A stretch of 64,000 bases of DNA from Austropuccinia psidii (taxonomy: Eukaryota > Basidiomycota > Pucciniomycetes > Pucciniales > Sphaerophragmiaceae), in NCBI GenBank assembly GCA_023105745.1, contig JALGQZ010000019.1, positions 2,976,001-3,040,000 on the forward strand, read 5' to 3'. Shown here in pieces: positions 43,167 through 55,850 of this stretch. Made by a program: the position numbers and the translations under genes. Each line of letters starts with the position of its first letter. Position 1 is the stretch's first letter. The notes below the pieces were generated by a model, which had not been told where the DNA came from, ran no database searches, and saw nothing but the letters and a program-made list of their open reading frames with translations.

Positions 43167-44709
43167 TTTCACAACCATAGAAATTACCCTCCTGGACTCC
43201 ATATGGCATATAAGTGCAATATCAATCTTATGGAAATTTGGCCATCTCCATAATTACTGGCCAAATTGGCCCTCTCATCCTTTCTGGCCTTTTATGGTCA
43301 TTTCACTCCTGGGGCCAACCTGGCCCCTTCACCATCATCAGGCCCTTCCTGGCTTTTCTCTGCTTTTGGGCACTCTTTGGTATTTTCCAGTCAGCAGGGA
43401 AGATACATCCCAAAAGCCTGTATTTGGATTTTTAAGCTTTGAATACAGTTTTGCGCATTTTTGCACACTTTGCACATTTTGAACATTTTTTCTGTATTCA
43501 GCTGTATATGCAATTTCCCCATGTATTATGGGAAATATGTCTAAAAGGCCATGTCAGGCCTTTTGCTGCTTAATTGCCAGTTTTGTCCATTTTGTGCACT
43601 TTTGCACATTTTTCGCATTTTTGCGCACTTCGCGCAAATACAGTTTTAAAGCTGTATAAGCTGTATTTGGCCAATACACCCAGAAACACCTTCTCACCTC
43701 TGAAGTCACCCAAAACCCAATTTTCACTCTCATCCTCCTGACTTCACTCACAAAGACCTTTGGCCACTTTCACCCTTCAGCAATTCAAATTGTCATAAAT
43801 GGTGTTATACACCATTCTGCACCTTTTTTCATCAGAAATTCAATGGTGTCAATATCAGAGGGTTCATTCAACATTCCATAAGTCACCAAAGCGTCATGTC
43901 ATCCAGAGGACCCATCAAGGCTGAAGTGCAGGTGTAATTTCTCAGAGACCAATGAAGCCATCAGTAATTCATTGGTTATTCTCACTTCAAGTATTCCCTC
44001 CAAGGGAATACTTTCAATTCATTCCCAAGGTGTATTCAAGAGGAAGTTCCAAACAAGTTGTCAAGTGTCAATGCTCCATCAATCCAACTTGGAAACCATA
44101 TTCATTTAAATACGGTATGGATTCATCAAGACCTGTATTTCAATCATACATCATGGTTAATTCATTCAACACAGTTCATTTCCCAATCTGGCAAGGTATA
44201 CACTTCATCAAGCTGTCAATACAGCTTCAAGGCTTCAATACCAAACAGCTGTCAGCCTGTAGGAGTCAAGCTCTCAACATTTCACATATACCAGCCTCCT
44301 TTGACCCTGGGGGGTTTCCCCCAGTTAATTAATATATTTTGATTTTATTTTATCCTTATTTATCTTATAATTTTTTTAAAGAGAATACTTATATTATCAA
44401 GTCAGTCATTTAGCACCTTTTCTCTTTTCTTTCTTCACCTGTAAATGGATATTTGGTGGTCATATTCTTACTAATTCCATTGTTCATTGTGGCAGGTTGA
44501 AACAGTGATTAAGGACTTACTTGGTTGGCTCTTTGGCCATTTGGCTTCCCATTTCTCTTATTGCATCTCATCTTTTTACTTGCATTCTTCTTAGAGAAAT
44601 TCATTTCTTTATTTTTATTTTCTTTATTCTTTTGGAATCTTCCAAGTGATTTCCCTGATTTCTGAGTGCCAGGCCACTCTTGTTTTTCTGTCCAAGAGCC
44701 CCTATGACA
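43167..44709 (+). repeat. 3' LTR of F2b
   Basis: Starts TTTCACAACC (TGTCACAACC with one change) and ends CCTATGACA. It includes repeated GCGCATTTTTGCACACTTT words near 43445-43640 and a palindrome-like AATTAATATATTTTG stretch near 44325. The right-hand neighbour is F2a integrase. Confidence 0.85.
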
Positions 44710-45790
44710 TTATCACTCAACTGCCACTGTCCAATTCTTTTCTTCAATTCTGGTCATAGCAGACAGGTTCTCAAAAAGGGCAATTTTTATTCTAAAAATT
44801 TCTTCAATAAATTCACTGCATTTGCCCCATTTCTTCATCAAGAATAATTTCTCAAAGAATGGCCTTCCTTTGACCATTTTTAGTGATAGAGGTCCCCTTT
44901 TTGTTTCTTCTTTTTGGACCAATCTTTGTCAGAGGCTCATGATTTCAAAATATCTGTCAACTGCTTACCATCCAGAAACTGATGGACAGATAGAAAGGGT
45001 AAATCAGATACTAGAACAGTACATTTGGCTGTATGTCAGCTATCATCAAGATGATTGGAACATCTGGCTCCCTCTGGCTTAATTTTCTTACAATAACTCT
45101 GATCACTTCTCAACAAAACAATCACCGTTTCTTGCTGGGGAGGGAAGAGATCCACAATTTGACTCAGTTCAGATTACTCAAGATATTCCTTCTGGAAAGT
45201 TATCAACAAAAATCCAATAAGTACAGCAAGATTTCAAGAGAGAACTTGAAGTTGCCATAAACAGGTTTAAGGGGTATGCAGATAACATTAGAGAAAGTCC
45301 ACCTGTTTTCAATCCTGGTGACATGGTATGGCTTTCTTCCAAGAACATCAAATCAACCAGACCCATCAAACAGCTGTCTGAAAGATGATTGGGTCCTTTC
45401 CCAATCTTGAAGAAATTCAGTACTCATTCCTACCACCTCAAGCTTCCATCTCAATGGAAATCCAACTATCCAGTATTCCATATTTTCCTCCTTGAACCAG
45501 TAAAGACATCAACAATCCCAAATCAGAATCAAGAGCCTCCTCCTCCAACCATCATTGAAGAAGAAGAGGAATGAGAAGTCTCTCAAATAATGGATTCAAA
45601 GTTCAAGAGAAGAAAATTGTATATGGTATCTGGTGGAATGGAAAGTTTTCAGTCAAGACCCACAAAGATCCCCTTGGGAACCAGCCAAAAACCTCAAGAA
45701 TTGCCCTGAACTTGTCAATGATTTCCATTCTTTATATCCTGAAATTCCAGGCCCCAATCCTTCAAGAGCTTTATTTTTATGGTGCTTGGT
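44710..45790 (+). pseudogene. pol: F2a pol, right part: integrase core and chromodomain
   Basis: Continues the integrase broken at 36623 (ITQLPLSNSF), with shifted frames, the HPETDGQIERVNQILEQYIW region (about 44970-45030, catalytic Glu kept), LSTKIQ-stop-VQQDFKRELEVA, VFNPGDMVWLSSKNIKSTRP and a damaged chromodomain (EEEEE, stop, EVSQIMDSKFKRR). It carries more lesions than the matching part of F2b, consistent with being the older, invaded copy. Confidence 0.8.
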
Positions 45791-46556
45791 GGGGAAAGGA
45801 ATTACCAAAAGTAAGTCCCACTCCTGGTATGCACCTTTAGGGGTATTCTACTCTTTTCTTTTGTAAGAATCACCTTGGCCACTCTGTGAGTACTTTGCAA
45901 TTTTGGAAATAGATTTCTGGCCTGGCTTTCAACATCAAATTCCAATTTATGGCCATTTCCACTTGGGTCAATGGACCATTCTTCTTCTGAATCCTTTTCT
46001 CCAAGTCATTACTTTCCAATACACTCTTTCATCAATCTTCCTTAATTTATGGGACTGGTGGGGGTGGTAACTATCAAAAGTAGGTTCCTCTCATGGTGTG
46101 AACTTCCCTGAGGGTTCCTCAATTATTCAAAACATCACCTTGGCCACTCTGTGATCACCTGGAATCAAATCCTGTTTTCCAGATCCTTGGCCATCTCAAA
46201 TTAACTGCCAATATTTGTGGTGAAGATTGGAATCCCCCTCAACATTCTTTTTTCTTTTTTTTGCTTTCTTATTTTCAAGTTTCTTTTTTATCTTTCTTTC
46301 TTTATACTTTTTCAAAGTTTCTTTCTTATACCTTTAATGCCAATTTTTATGTCAACTCATTATTTGAAAATCAAATCCAAATGTCAAAAGAAGACCAAAT
46401 AAACCTCATCTCAAATGCCAACCTCTTCACCAGTCTGAAAATTCTTTTCAAGATTCATACCTCTGGAATCCCTATGTCCAATCTGTCTCAAAAGCCTCAA
46501 CAGGCTTGTACCTTATCTTGGTGCTCAGAAGCTCACCATTCAAGGTAGGGGGATAC
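45791..46556 (+). repeat. F2a 3' non-coding module
   Basis: Same two-unit structure as in F2b, ending in a polypurine tract AAGGTAGGGGGATAC at the LTR. Confidence 0.65.
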
Positions 46557-48173
46557 TGTCACAACCACAAAGAATCACCCCCCTCAATGGGTGTTGTGGC
46601 AATTCTAACCTGAACCCAAGTTATGGTCAACTGGCCATATGATATGTTTATGGCCAATTGTACCCTCTTGGTTCTCTATGGTCCCTTGGCCATAAAACCA
46701 TTCCAATAGCCATTTATAGACTCAGGCCATATACTGCCTTCATTGGCCTTATTGGCCAATTCTTCACCTCACCAACCCCCACACCATTATCCTTGTTTTT
46801 GGGTCTGGGGGTCTTTTCAGTCTTCCAGGGGCCTATGGCCCCTCTAGCCACCACCAGGTCCCTTGGCCCAACCCTTTATACTAGGGGGTTTTGGCCTAAA
46901 TTACCTTATTGGGCCATTTAGGCCCCCTAGGGCCTCTATGGCCCACGGTCTGCAGTCCGTGGGACAATTAGGCCCCTTTTGGCCCAAATGCAAGGAAGCC
47001 AAAAGGGGCCAAGGGGGAAGTTCATCAGCCCCCAAGGCCAGGTGGGTCCCAAACCACAATTGGGCCCACCTGAGCCAGTTTTTGGCCCCAAACCCCAACC
47101 AACCCAGAATTGGCCAAGAACCACAAAATGACCATAATTAAGTCCATGGCCTCTGGCAACCACCAGAGGCCACCAGCTCACTCCAGGAAAGGATTCCCCT
47201 CAAGTTCAGGGAAGACGTTTCCTTCCTCAATGCACCCTGTACTCAAGGATCCAGGAGTGGTGCATATATGGTATAATATACCATTATGCACCATTTTTTA
47301 CTCAGAAATTCAATGGAGACACTTTCAGGACCAAATTAGGTGATTCCAAATCAATCCACCAATCCATCACCAATTTCAAGGAGGATTCTTCAGCTACTCA
47401 ATCTGGCAATTCCCTGGCAGCTACCAGAAGACCATTCAAGGATCCCAACCACCTGGCCCTGCAGGAGTTGGGTTGTCAATTATCATCAGTACTATTCTGA
47501 GGGCAATTTTCAGAGGTTATCAATCATTTCAATCATTTTCAAGGCATCAAGTACTCAGTATTCCTTGGAAAACTCAATTGGTCCATACAGGTAGTAATCA
47601 AGCATCCTGTATGGCCTTGGCCCATTTGGGCCAATTCATATTCCACTGTGTGAATTCAGCCGCACAGTTTAATTATCAAAATGGCCAGAACTGTATTGAC
47701 CCAATTGAGAGAATACATGCGGGTGACTCACCTTCCAGGATCAGCCTTTCGGCTTTTCACATATACTGGCCACCTTTTCATCACCTGGGGAATTTTTCCC
47801 TAGTTAATTAATATGTTGGATTTATTTTTATCCTTATTTTCCTTTCATTTATTGAAGTAAATACTAATAGTCTTAAGTCAGTCATTTGCACCTTTTTTTT
47901 CTACTGTCAGTGGATGTTGGTGGTCATATCCTTTACTAATTCCATTGTTTTTTCTGGAAGGTTGAAAAAACGAATTGAGGATTCACTTGTTTGGCTCTTT
48001 GGCCTTTGTCTTTCTTATCATCTTGGCCATTGGCTTCCTTTTCTCCTTATCTTTTAGCATAATTTTCTTTACTTTTATTCTTCCTTAAGAAATTTATTCT
48101 TTTTGATCCCTCCAAGTGATTTCTTGATTCCTGAGTGGCAGGCCATCTTGCTTCCATGAGAGACCCTGTGACA
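46557..48173 (+). repeat. 3' LTR of F2a
   Basis: Starts TGTCACAACCAC, ends CCTGTGACA. The middle (46620-47110) has a long run of TTGGCC/GGCCC words, giving the highest GC in the window. Right-flank bases are ATTGG; no left partner exists because the F2a 5' end is lost. Confidence 0.85.
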
Positions 48174-49848
48174 ATTGGTTTAAAGGCATTGTATGGCCTC
48201 AAATAAATAAACAGGAAAAAATTATGCAATAAGGTGGGACAAAGGAAAAAGCCAAATAAATCCATTACACCCAACATTTGGGATCTGCAAGGACTCAAGG
48301 AGGGCTTTCCACCAGTATTGAAGGATTTTCAACCTTATTTAAATTTTAAGATTAGACACTGATTGAGTATAAAAGTTTAAACTGGTTTATCCCCAATTTG
48401 TATAGTAATTACAAGCTGACAAAGGGTGAATCCCCATATGTATACTTGCTGTCAAGAGTTCAAGAACTGCCCAATTATAATTAAGATCAAAATTTGAATT
48501 TATAAGTGTTAAAACTTTATCAAAAGCTTAATTTTGGTGAGTATTGCTAAAATAGGAATAATTTCAAAAACTCATTAAAAATCCAATTTGCAATGGATTT
48601 GCTTTAAGATTTCACAAAGCTTAAAATTCAATTTTATAGATTTTCAGTATCTTTTCTAAACAGGGGTCTTTGTTAATTGGCCTTTAATTTAGCTCTTTGA
48701 ATTATTCTTGAGATAGATTATAATTTCTTTAAAAAAATTATTCAAAATCCAGTTTAACATATTTTCACTGGAAACTTTATTTTTAATTTTTTCATGTGAT
48801 TTATTCAATATAAATCAGGTTGTTCTTTATTTAAACTTAAAATAGTTCACCTAAAAGAGGATTACAGTTACTTACAGTTAAGAATACCGCTGGTAATGCT
48901 AAATTGAATTTAAACATGAGTTATGTTAAGGCAAAAGCTTTATGTTTTAGTATGTTTTTTTTTGACCTTGGAATTCCCTCTATATTCATCATGAGTCATT
49001 ATAGCTACTCTGAAGGTATAAAAAGAGCCTTTACATCACTGTATTTTTCCATAACAATCATCAATCATTCAATTAGACATTCTAAACAGGTAATATTTTA
49101 TTCAATATATAATCTTATATTATTAAAGGAATTATGGATTAATTTTACTCTTTATAGATTATAAATAAATAATTCAGATTATATGATTTAGATTATAGTG
49201 CTTTAATTACCAATAATAGATTTTATGGCTAAACATTATTCCCTTCAAATACCTTTTGAATCCACAAATTTCCTCTAAGAAGTCTTAAATATTATTTTAT
49301 AATAAAAAAGATGGTTTATTCATTGAAAATATTGATTTTTGGTGTGGATTTAACTTATAAACATTATTAAATACTATAGCGGTTGTTTTTTGACTTATTT
49401 TATGCAATAAATATTTTAAGTAATTTTTCTCTGAATTTCTATATCTTTTTTATATACTATTAGTGTTTTGTATAGAGTTTCTCTATGAGATTGATCTCTG
49501 AACAGTGTGTGTGATACTTCTCTTATGAATCATATTAATATTATTCATAAGGGTATAAATATTATTATTTTCCACATAGGATTGTCTCATTAAGAGCTTT
49601 TATATTTCTTATTATTTTAAGTGTCAGTAACTAGAAGAATAATAGAAGAATTATAATTTACTATAATTATTAAAATTTTTATTATTAAATTATTGAATAA
49701 TAATTAATTCTTATTTTATATAATTATTTTTAAAAGTATATTGCTTTGGGGTTATAATATCTAATTATATTATATTTTTTACTGAGGACAGTCATAGTAC
49801 TCTTGATATTTGTTAGTACTATCAAGAGTTTCATAGAAAAACCTTACA
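48174..49848 (+). repeat. Partial F1-gamma LTR (3' portion)
   Basis: Aligns with 28510-30188 (AAATAAATAAACAGG, GGTGGGACAAAGG, CTGAGGACAGTCATAGTACT, ACCTTACA end). It is cut at its left by F2a, which probably inserted into it. Its right end touches F2d integrase with CTTAC as the next five bases. Confidence 0.8.
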
Positions 49849-52684
49849 CTTACTGTAATTATTCTTTGAAAACTCTGTGTACTTACTGTATTTTTGTTGA
49901 TACCTTTCCAGCAGGTGTGTCTTGAGCCATTTGTCTTGAGTCAAAGCTGGTATTTATGCCATACATGGTGAAGAAAGGTGATTGTTTTTTTGATGATTGT
50001 TCTTTATTATTGTAGGAAAGTTAAGCATGAAGGATCCAGCTGTTCCAGTCTTGATGGTGACTGAAATACATCCAAAATAATGTTCTAGAATCTGCTTTAC
50101 CCTCTCTTCCTGTCCATCTGTTTCAGGGTGAAAGATAATTGAAAGATATCTTGATATCCTGAGCTTCTGAAGTAAATTGGTCCAGAAAAATAAAACAAAT
50201 AAGGAATCTCTATCACTAACAATACTGAATGGAAGGCCATGTTTGGAAAAGACAAACTAATCAATATTTGAGCTATGTCCAAGGGAGGTATTGTTGCATA
50301 AGCTGGTATGAATATTTCCATTTTTGAAAATCTGTCCACAGCTACTAGGATTGAATAAAAGTTGTTGGAAGATGGAAATTTAGTAATAATTTCCATTGAT
50401 CAAGAATTCAAGGACCAGATTCAATTTGAAAAGGCTTAAGTAACTCAAACTCATTATTGTGAAGGTTATTGCTTCTTGAAAATTTCTGAAATGGGGATAT
50501 ATACTCCTTGATGATTATATTCATGCCAGCCCAATAAAAATCCTACTTGATGGGTTTCCAGGCCTTCTCTTGGCAAGGATAGGCAGCCAATGCTGATTCA
50601 TGATTCTTTTACAATATCTCCAATTTAATTGAATCATTTCTTGGAATGACCAATCTATCTTTGAATAATAACAACTCTGCTTGATATTCAAGAAAATAAT
50701 CTGTAACTGATTAACCTCTTGCTAATTGTTTGCTTATTTCTTTATTTTCTTTATCTTGCAATACTTATTTATTAATTTGATTAACTAGGTTTGAGGAATC
50801 TTCCAACTTGATTGAGAAGAATATTGATTTTTGAATTTCATCTTTCCTAAAAATTGAATGAACATTTTGAGGATTCTTGCTGATGAAGTCCACCCCCCTC
50901 TCAGGGTACACGTTTTCCCAATTTGAAGAGGAATATGATAAAGTGGCCAGCCTTCCTGAGAGGTAAGTGATAGAGAAGTGGGATTCAGAGAGAAATTCAG
51001 CCCAACAGGATTGAAAGCAAGTAAGAATGCTTGAAGACATGAAATAATGAAGGAAAGAGTGGTATGTAAAGACTTAAAAAGTATTTGAAAGAGAAAGACG
51101 AAAAGCTCTACAGAGCTTGAGATCCCAAACTATGCTAAGGAGTGCCTTTTCATGAACTACATAGTTGAGCTCAACTGGGAGAATCTTGAAACTATCCAAT
51201 GAAATGAGGGGATTTCCTGAGTCATTAATCTGACTTGGTACAGAACCCAAGGCATAATTGGAAGAATTGGTCTCTACAATAGTTGGTAGAGAAGGATTGA
51301 AATGGGAAAGGATAGGATCAGCTACAAAAGCTTCTCTTATTAATCATAACTGAGTAAGACCTTACTTATTGAAGAAAAAGGCTGAATCCTTTTTGAGAAG
51401 GGAAGTGAGAGCAGTGGTTCCTTTAGAGTAGTTCTTACTGAAACAACAATAAAATTTGGCAAGCCAAGAAATTATTTCACTGCCTTGATGTTTTTGAGAT
51501 GAGGCCAATTGAGTATTTGTTGAAATTTTTCAAGAATTCATCTTGAGGAAATCACCTGAAACAACATAGCAAAGGCATTCCACACTTGAGGCTTTAGCAA
51601 AAAAGAATTTTTGCCCCTCAATCTTTTGACAACAGAGGCCACATTTTTGAAATGTTCCTCCTTGGAACTTGAGAATACCAAAATATCATCTAAATAAACT
51701 AAAAAAATATCCAAAGAATATATAAAGATATAATTCACAGGATTTTTGAATGAATCAGGAGCATTGGTCTGTCTAAATGACAGAACCAAATACTCATAAC
51801 TTCCATATTTGGTTATAAAGGAATTTAATGGCTCATCCCCTCTTCAAGTCTCAGGAGATTATAAGCACCATGAAAGTCTATCTTGGAGAACATAGTAGAA
51901 CCATTGAATATGGTAAGAAGCTGTCTCATTAGTGGAACAGGATACCTGTTTCTCCTAGTGACAGCATTGAGCTTGTGGTAGTCAACACACAAGTGAAGGC
52001 CTGCATCCTTTTAATTGAAAAAAGGACAGGAGCTTGGCCTGATGAAACTTTTCTCTACATTCTCTGAAATAAAGGTCTGTATTGTTTCTGGCTCATTATT
52101 TGATAAGGAGTAGATAACACCAACTGGAGGTAGAGACCCTCCCAGTTTGATATAATTATCACAGGTGTGGTGTGGAGGAAGCTACTCTCCTTTCACTCTG
52201 GAGAATACATATAAATATTGGTGGTCAGAAGGGGGGACTACCTTCAACACAGTTTTAATTAATTATGGCACTTTTTTCTCATCCCACTGCTCCTATGGGG
52301 ATTCATTAAAGGATGGAGGAGGTAAGTCCATATCCCCTTGAAAGAAATTAAGTGAAGAGATAGAAAAATCTTCTCCATTAGCTTTTATTTCTTTTAATAA
52401 TTTATCTCTTGATGGAAGTAATTACTAAGAGGGAAATATGGGAGCATAAGGGCAAAAAATAAAGGGAAGGTGTCTCAAGTTCATCAACCAGAGAAGCACT
52501 TTTGACAGAGGTGGATGGGTCATTACTAGTAGGAGGAATAATACCAGTAGCATCCTTATCATTAAAATCATAGGTGATCAGTCTATTTTTCCCATAAATG
52601 ATGGCATTCAAGTGGTAAAGGAAATGTGTCAGCTGGAGTCTATGTTGAAGCAGTAATTAGGCTATTTACAACTAGAAATATGAC
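49849..52684 (-). pseudogene. pol: F2d pol, protease linker to integrase, heavily decayed
   Basis: Read leftwards from 52684: the protease-RT linker (YGKNRLITYDFNDKD), RT with an intact YLDD (51685-51696) and FKNVASVVKRLRGKNSF, RNase H remnants, the linker RGVDFISKNPQNVHSIFRKD (50880) and integrase (VDRFSKMEIFIPAYATIPPL, HPETDGQEERV) ending near 49850 at the F1-gamma LTR. Three frames and many stops. The linker wording (RGVDFI) groups it with F2c/F2e rather than F2a/F2b (RGEDFI/RGEDSI). It is interrupted at its protease end by F3. Confidence 0.75.
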
Positions 52685-54052
52685 TGTGACACGTAAAAAT
52701 GATTTTTAAAATACAAGTTTAAATGTAATATAATGTTTTATAATATAATAGTGGGGTTCTACTATTGAAGAATAGTGGTGGTGAGCGCTATTGAGAACCC
52801 TGGATGCAGTCTTACCAGTTGGATTACTATAATAAGAACTACAATAATGAAAATTATAATTATACCCTGATTATTACCCAAGAGTAAAACTGTTTGGGAC
52901 AGCTTACTACGTAGGATATTCAAGAGCAGGATGAAGAAACAATTCTGGCTGTGAAAAGCCTCCTTTTTATCCTGAAATGGGGTGGAAAGGGTGCTAGTCC
53001 TTTCCACATAGAGGAAGTGAAGATTTTTTCACTCTCTAGTACCGGCTTGTGGTTTGCAACCAGCCTGTATAGCATGTATTGGGCTCAGATGTGGTTTTGA
53101 AACCACATCTGGGCAGTTTTCACCAATGCAGGGTGAAAATTTTCATCTGGGGACCTCACAGCCTGATTCTGACGTGTATGACATGTAGAATGCTGTACAG
53201 AAACTGTATGGGACCCCAGTATTGACTGAAATATGGGGTATTGAAGTAAAAACAAGCTTCTTCATCTATTTGACACCTCATATTTATGGTTATGGGATAT
53301 TCTCCCATGGTAAGGCTGTATATGACAGCAGGTGGGAATATGACCTTAAAACAGCAATAGCTTTGTCAATTCTTGAGATATCAACCTCAAACCTGGTTCG
53401 GTGTATAGCCCTGTATGTGCTCTACACAATGGTACCTCATTTGATATGGGTATCATTAAATATGGCAAAGTTATCCCATGTACAAGATTTTTGTACATTT
53501 GCGTGGTATAGGCAAAAAGCTGTATTGAGCTTATTTACCCCATAACCTTTGTTCTAGTTGGGCTATGGGGAAATGAAAGACACCATCAGATAGCCCTGAT
53601 TTTGTTCTTTTCAAAAAGACCCCACTTCAAGTATCTCACACTAAAACTGTAGAAGTTAGATGAGAGGTGAATGTTTTGTTCACCCTTATTTGGCCTGAAA
53701 TTGACCATAACTCCAGTAATATTGGTGCTAGCTCAGTTTGGCTGGTGCCATTGGATAGCCTTGGCTTAGAGCTTCATTATGAGTACCCAGTTGATGGGGT
53801 TAAGATTTTATATGAGAGGTGAAAATTAAGGCTTATGCTCAGCAATAACTTTGAGCAGGAATAACTTTGTTATTTCTTATCCTATGGTGATGGGACTTAT
53901 ATTTTCAGAAAGAAGTGAGCTTCCTCTTTCTTTTGATACCTTTTGCCCTTATTTGGCTCAGCTCCATGTTTTGGTGGTATCTTGGCTATACCATTGGTTT
54001 ATGGCATTTTGGCTGTCATGCTTGTGTTCTGGTTTTGAGTCACAGGCTGACA
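52685..54052 (-). repeat. 3' LTR of F3
   Basis: On the minus strand it starts TGTCAGCCTGTGACTC and ends CGTGTCACA. The start is fixed by the polypurine tract and the end by the break in F2d coding sequence. Open frames inside are not supported. Confidence 0.75.
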
Positions 54053-54064
54053 TACCCTCCCTCT
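54053..54064 (-). other. Polypurine tract of F3
   Basis: Minus-strand AGAGGGAGGGTA lies against the LTR start, 16 bases past the last integrase stop. Confidence 0.7.
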
Positions 54065-54079
54065 AAAAAAGGCTCATCA

Positions 54080-55850
54080 TTAATGAGACTGCTCAGTCCT
54101 CCTAGAGGCCCTGAACCTCCTTAGATGAAGGTTCCCATCTGGTATGGCATCCTCTGCCAACCATTTGTCTTTATCAGCTGTTTGGTGCTTGAATCTGACT
54201 AAGTATTGTCTTTGATCCCTTCCATTAAGTCTTATCTTCCTGGACCTGATGATCTTACTCACAGGTCCTGGGGAGTCCTCCACTTCCACTATATCAGGTG
54301 GTGTGGGGTTCTTCTTCCTGGAGGGGAATTTATCCTCCTCTGTTTGGAAGTATAGTTTGACCAAACTTACTGGGAAGACTGGGTGCTTCCTGGAAAATTC
54401 CTCTGTAAGTTTGACTTCCACTGCATTCTTTCCTATCAACCTAATGATAGTGAAAGGCCCTACAAATGAGTCCCTCACCTTCTTGGGTCCTTTAAGATTA
54501 TTAAAATTCAAAGTAGACACTAGCACCTGGTCCCCTTCCTTAAAGTCAGGTTCCATGTGTGTCTTGTCCCACCTCTGCTTATTATACTCTTTTTCCTCAG
54601 CTATGCATTTGGCAGCTATGTCACAAGCCCTCTTCCACATATAACGGAAGTCTTTGGCTGTGGGGTGGATGGTCAGAAGATTCTTCTTTAAGTGATCCAC
54701 AGGCAACAGGGGATTCCACCCTTTCTCTACCACTGCAGGGGTTTTTCCTGTGGTAGAGTGCTGACTTGTATTATAAGCCAGTTGGACAGCTGGTAGAAGG
54801 GTATTCAGTCATGGGTGTATCCTTCATGGTCCTTGTATTCCATGCCATAGGCACAGAACCTTCTAAGGATGTCTTCCATAGTCTGGATTATCCTCTCAGC
54901 TAGGCCATCTGTTTGGGGATGGTAAGCTGTGGAAAAAGTAAGCTTGGTGCCAAGCATGTCATACACGTTGGCCCAAAATTCAGATGTGAATTTTGGGTCC
55001 CTATCACTAATGATGATTTTAGGGACTCCACAGGTAGATATGATGTTATTCCAAAATAACAGGGCAGTATCCATGGCTGTGTCCTCTTTGTGGCATGGTA
55101 GACACCTCATGCTCTTGCTGAACCTATCAGCTATGATCAAGCAAGCATTGTAGTTTTCTTTGCCTCCTGGGACACATCCTGTAACCCAGTCCATGTTGAT
55201 GGTTTCCCATGGGTGTTTGGGTTCTTCTATATGTTGAAGTAACCCATACTTCTTCCCATGTTTCCTATTTTCCTTTTGGCATCTTGCACAAGTGTTGATG
55301 TATTCTCCCAACTCTTGTTCCCACTTGGGCCACCAAGCTGTGCTTTCTACCCTCTCCTTGGTGCTGTCTTCACTCATGTGTCCCATATAGGGGCAGTCAT
55401 GGCATTCCTGCAGGATCAAGGAGATGTGGTCTCTGTCCACCACTGTGAGTGCACTTGTGTGTTTCTCTCTGTGGTAGAGCAGGCCATCTATAAGGAAGAA
55501 CTTGTTATCCTTATAGGCCCTCAACCAGGGTTCTTCCAGCTGGGATTCCAGTTCTGGACTCCTGTACTTTTGTTGAAGGAGTTGTAGTAGTATGCCACAC
55601 TGTTTGTGTTTGGCATAAGACTTTAGTGCTGCACTAAAAAATTCATTGTGCAGTTCAGAGGAACTTATCCCCAATATGGGAGTTTCTGTCCCCTCTGAAT
55701 CAGTGTTTCCACTGTTAAGGGTACCACTTTCTGGTGCCCATTCAGAAAATCTGAAGTTCTTCCTCCTATCTACTTCCATAAAATGGATAGGGATTTTGGC
55801 TGCAACGTCAGGGTCATAATCTGGATTGGTCTTGACATTATCCAGTGGCC
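54080..55850 (-). pseudogene. pol: F3 integrase with two frameshifts
   Basis: From the RNase H end a frameshift near 55800-55850 enters a 324-codon open frame: tether ([14 protein letters not shown]), zinc site ([16 protein letters not shown] ... CARCQKENR), catalytic NMDWVTG, SDRDPKF and [13 protein letters not shown], ending GYTHD. A small deletion at about 54805 shifts frame again; the last 217 codons give VEKGWNPLLPVDHLKKNLLT, FKEGDQVLVSTLNFNN and a chromodomain-like tail (KIIRSRKIRLNGRDQRQYLV...DKWLAEDAI). All three DDE residues are present, so only the shifts disable it. Confidence 0.85.

Larger units (their letters stand above)
36624..44709 (+). mobile_element. F2b Ty3/gypsy chromodomain element nested in F2a
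   Basis: Both ends begin and finish with the F2 LTR termini. It sits inside the F2a integrase; the flanking 5 bases are TTATA (36619-36623) and TTATC (44710-44714), and the intact F2b integrase has TTATC at the matching place, so this is a duplication with one later change. It carries leader, gag, pol, a non-coding 3' module and 3' LTR. The LTRs are unequal: 386 bp at the left and 1543 bp at the right. Confidence 0.88.

Noticed and set aside
46658..47181. Long frames on both strands in the GGCC-rich part of the F2a LTR
   Set aside because: High GC and few stop codons create open frames on both strands; composition is repeat-like.
28059..49848. One giant F1-gamma element with LTRs at 28059 and 48174
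   Set aside because: The 28059 LTR pairs better with 23933-26092 by target duplication and split F2 coding; the right flank of 49848 (F2d integrase, minus) does not continue the left flank of 28059.
52685..54066. Plus-strand frames at 53222-53545 and 53851-54066
   Set aside because: They lie within the F3 LTR, and have no recognisable domain.
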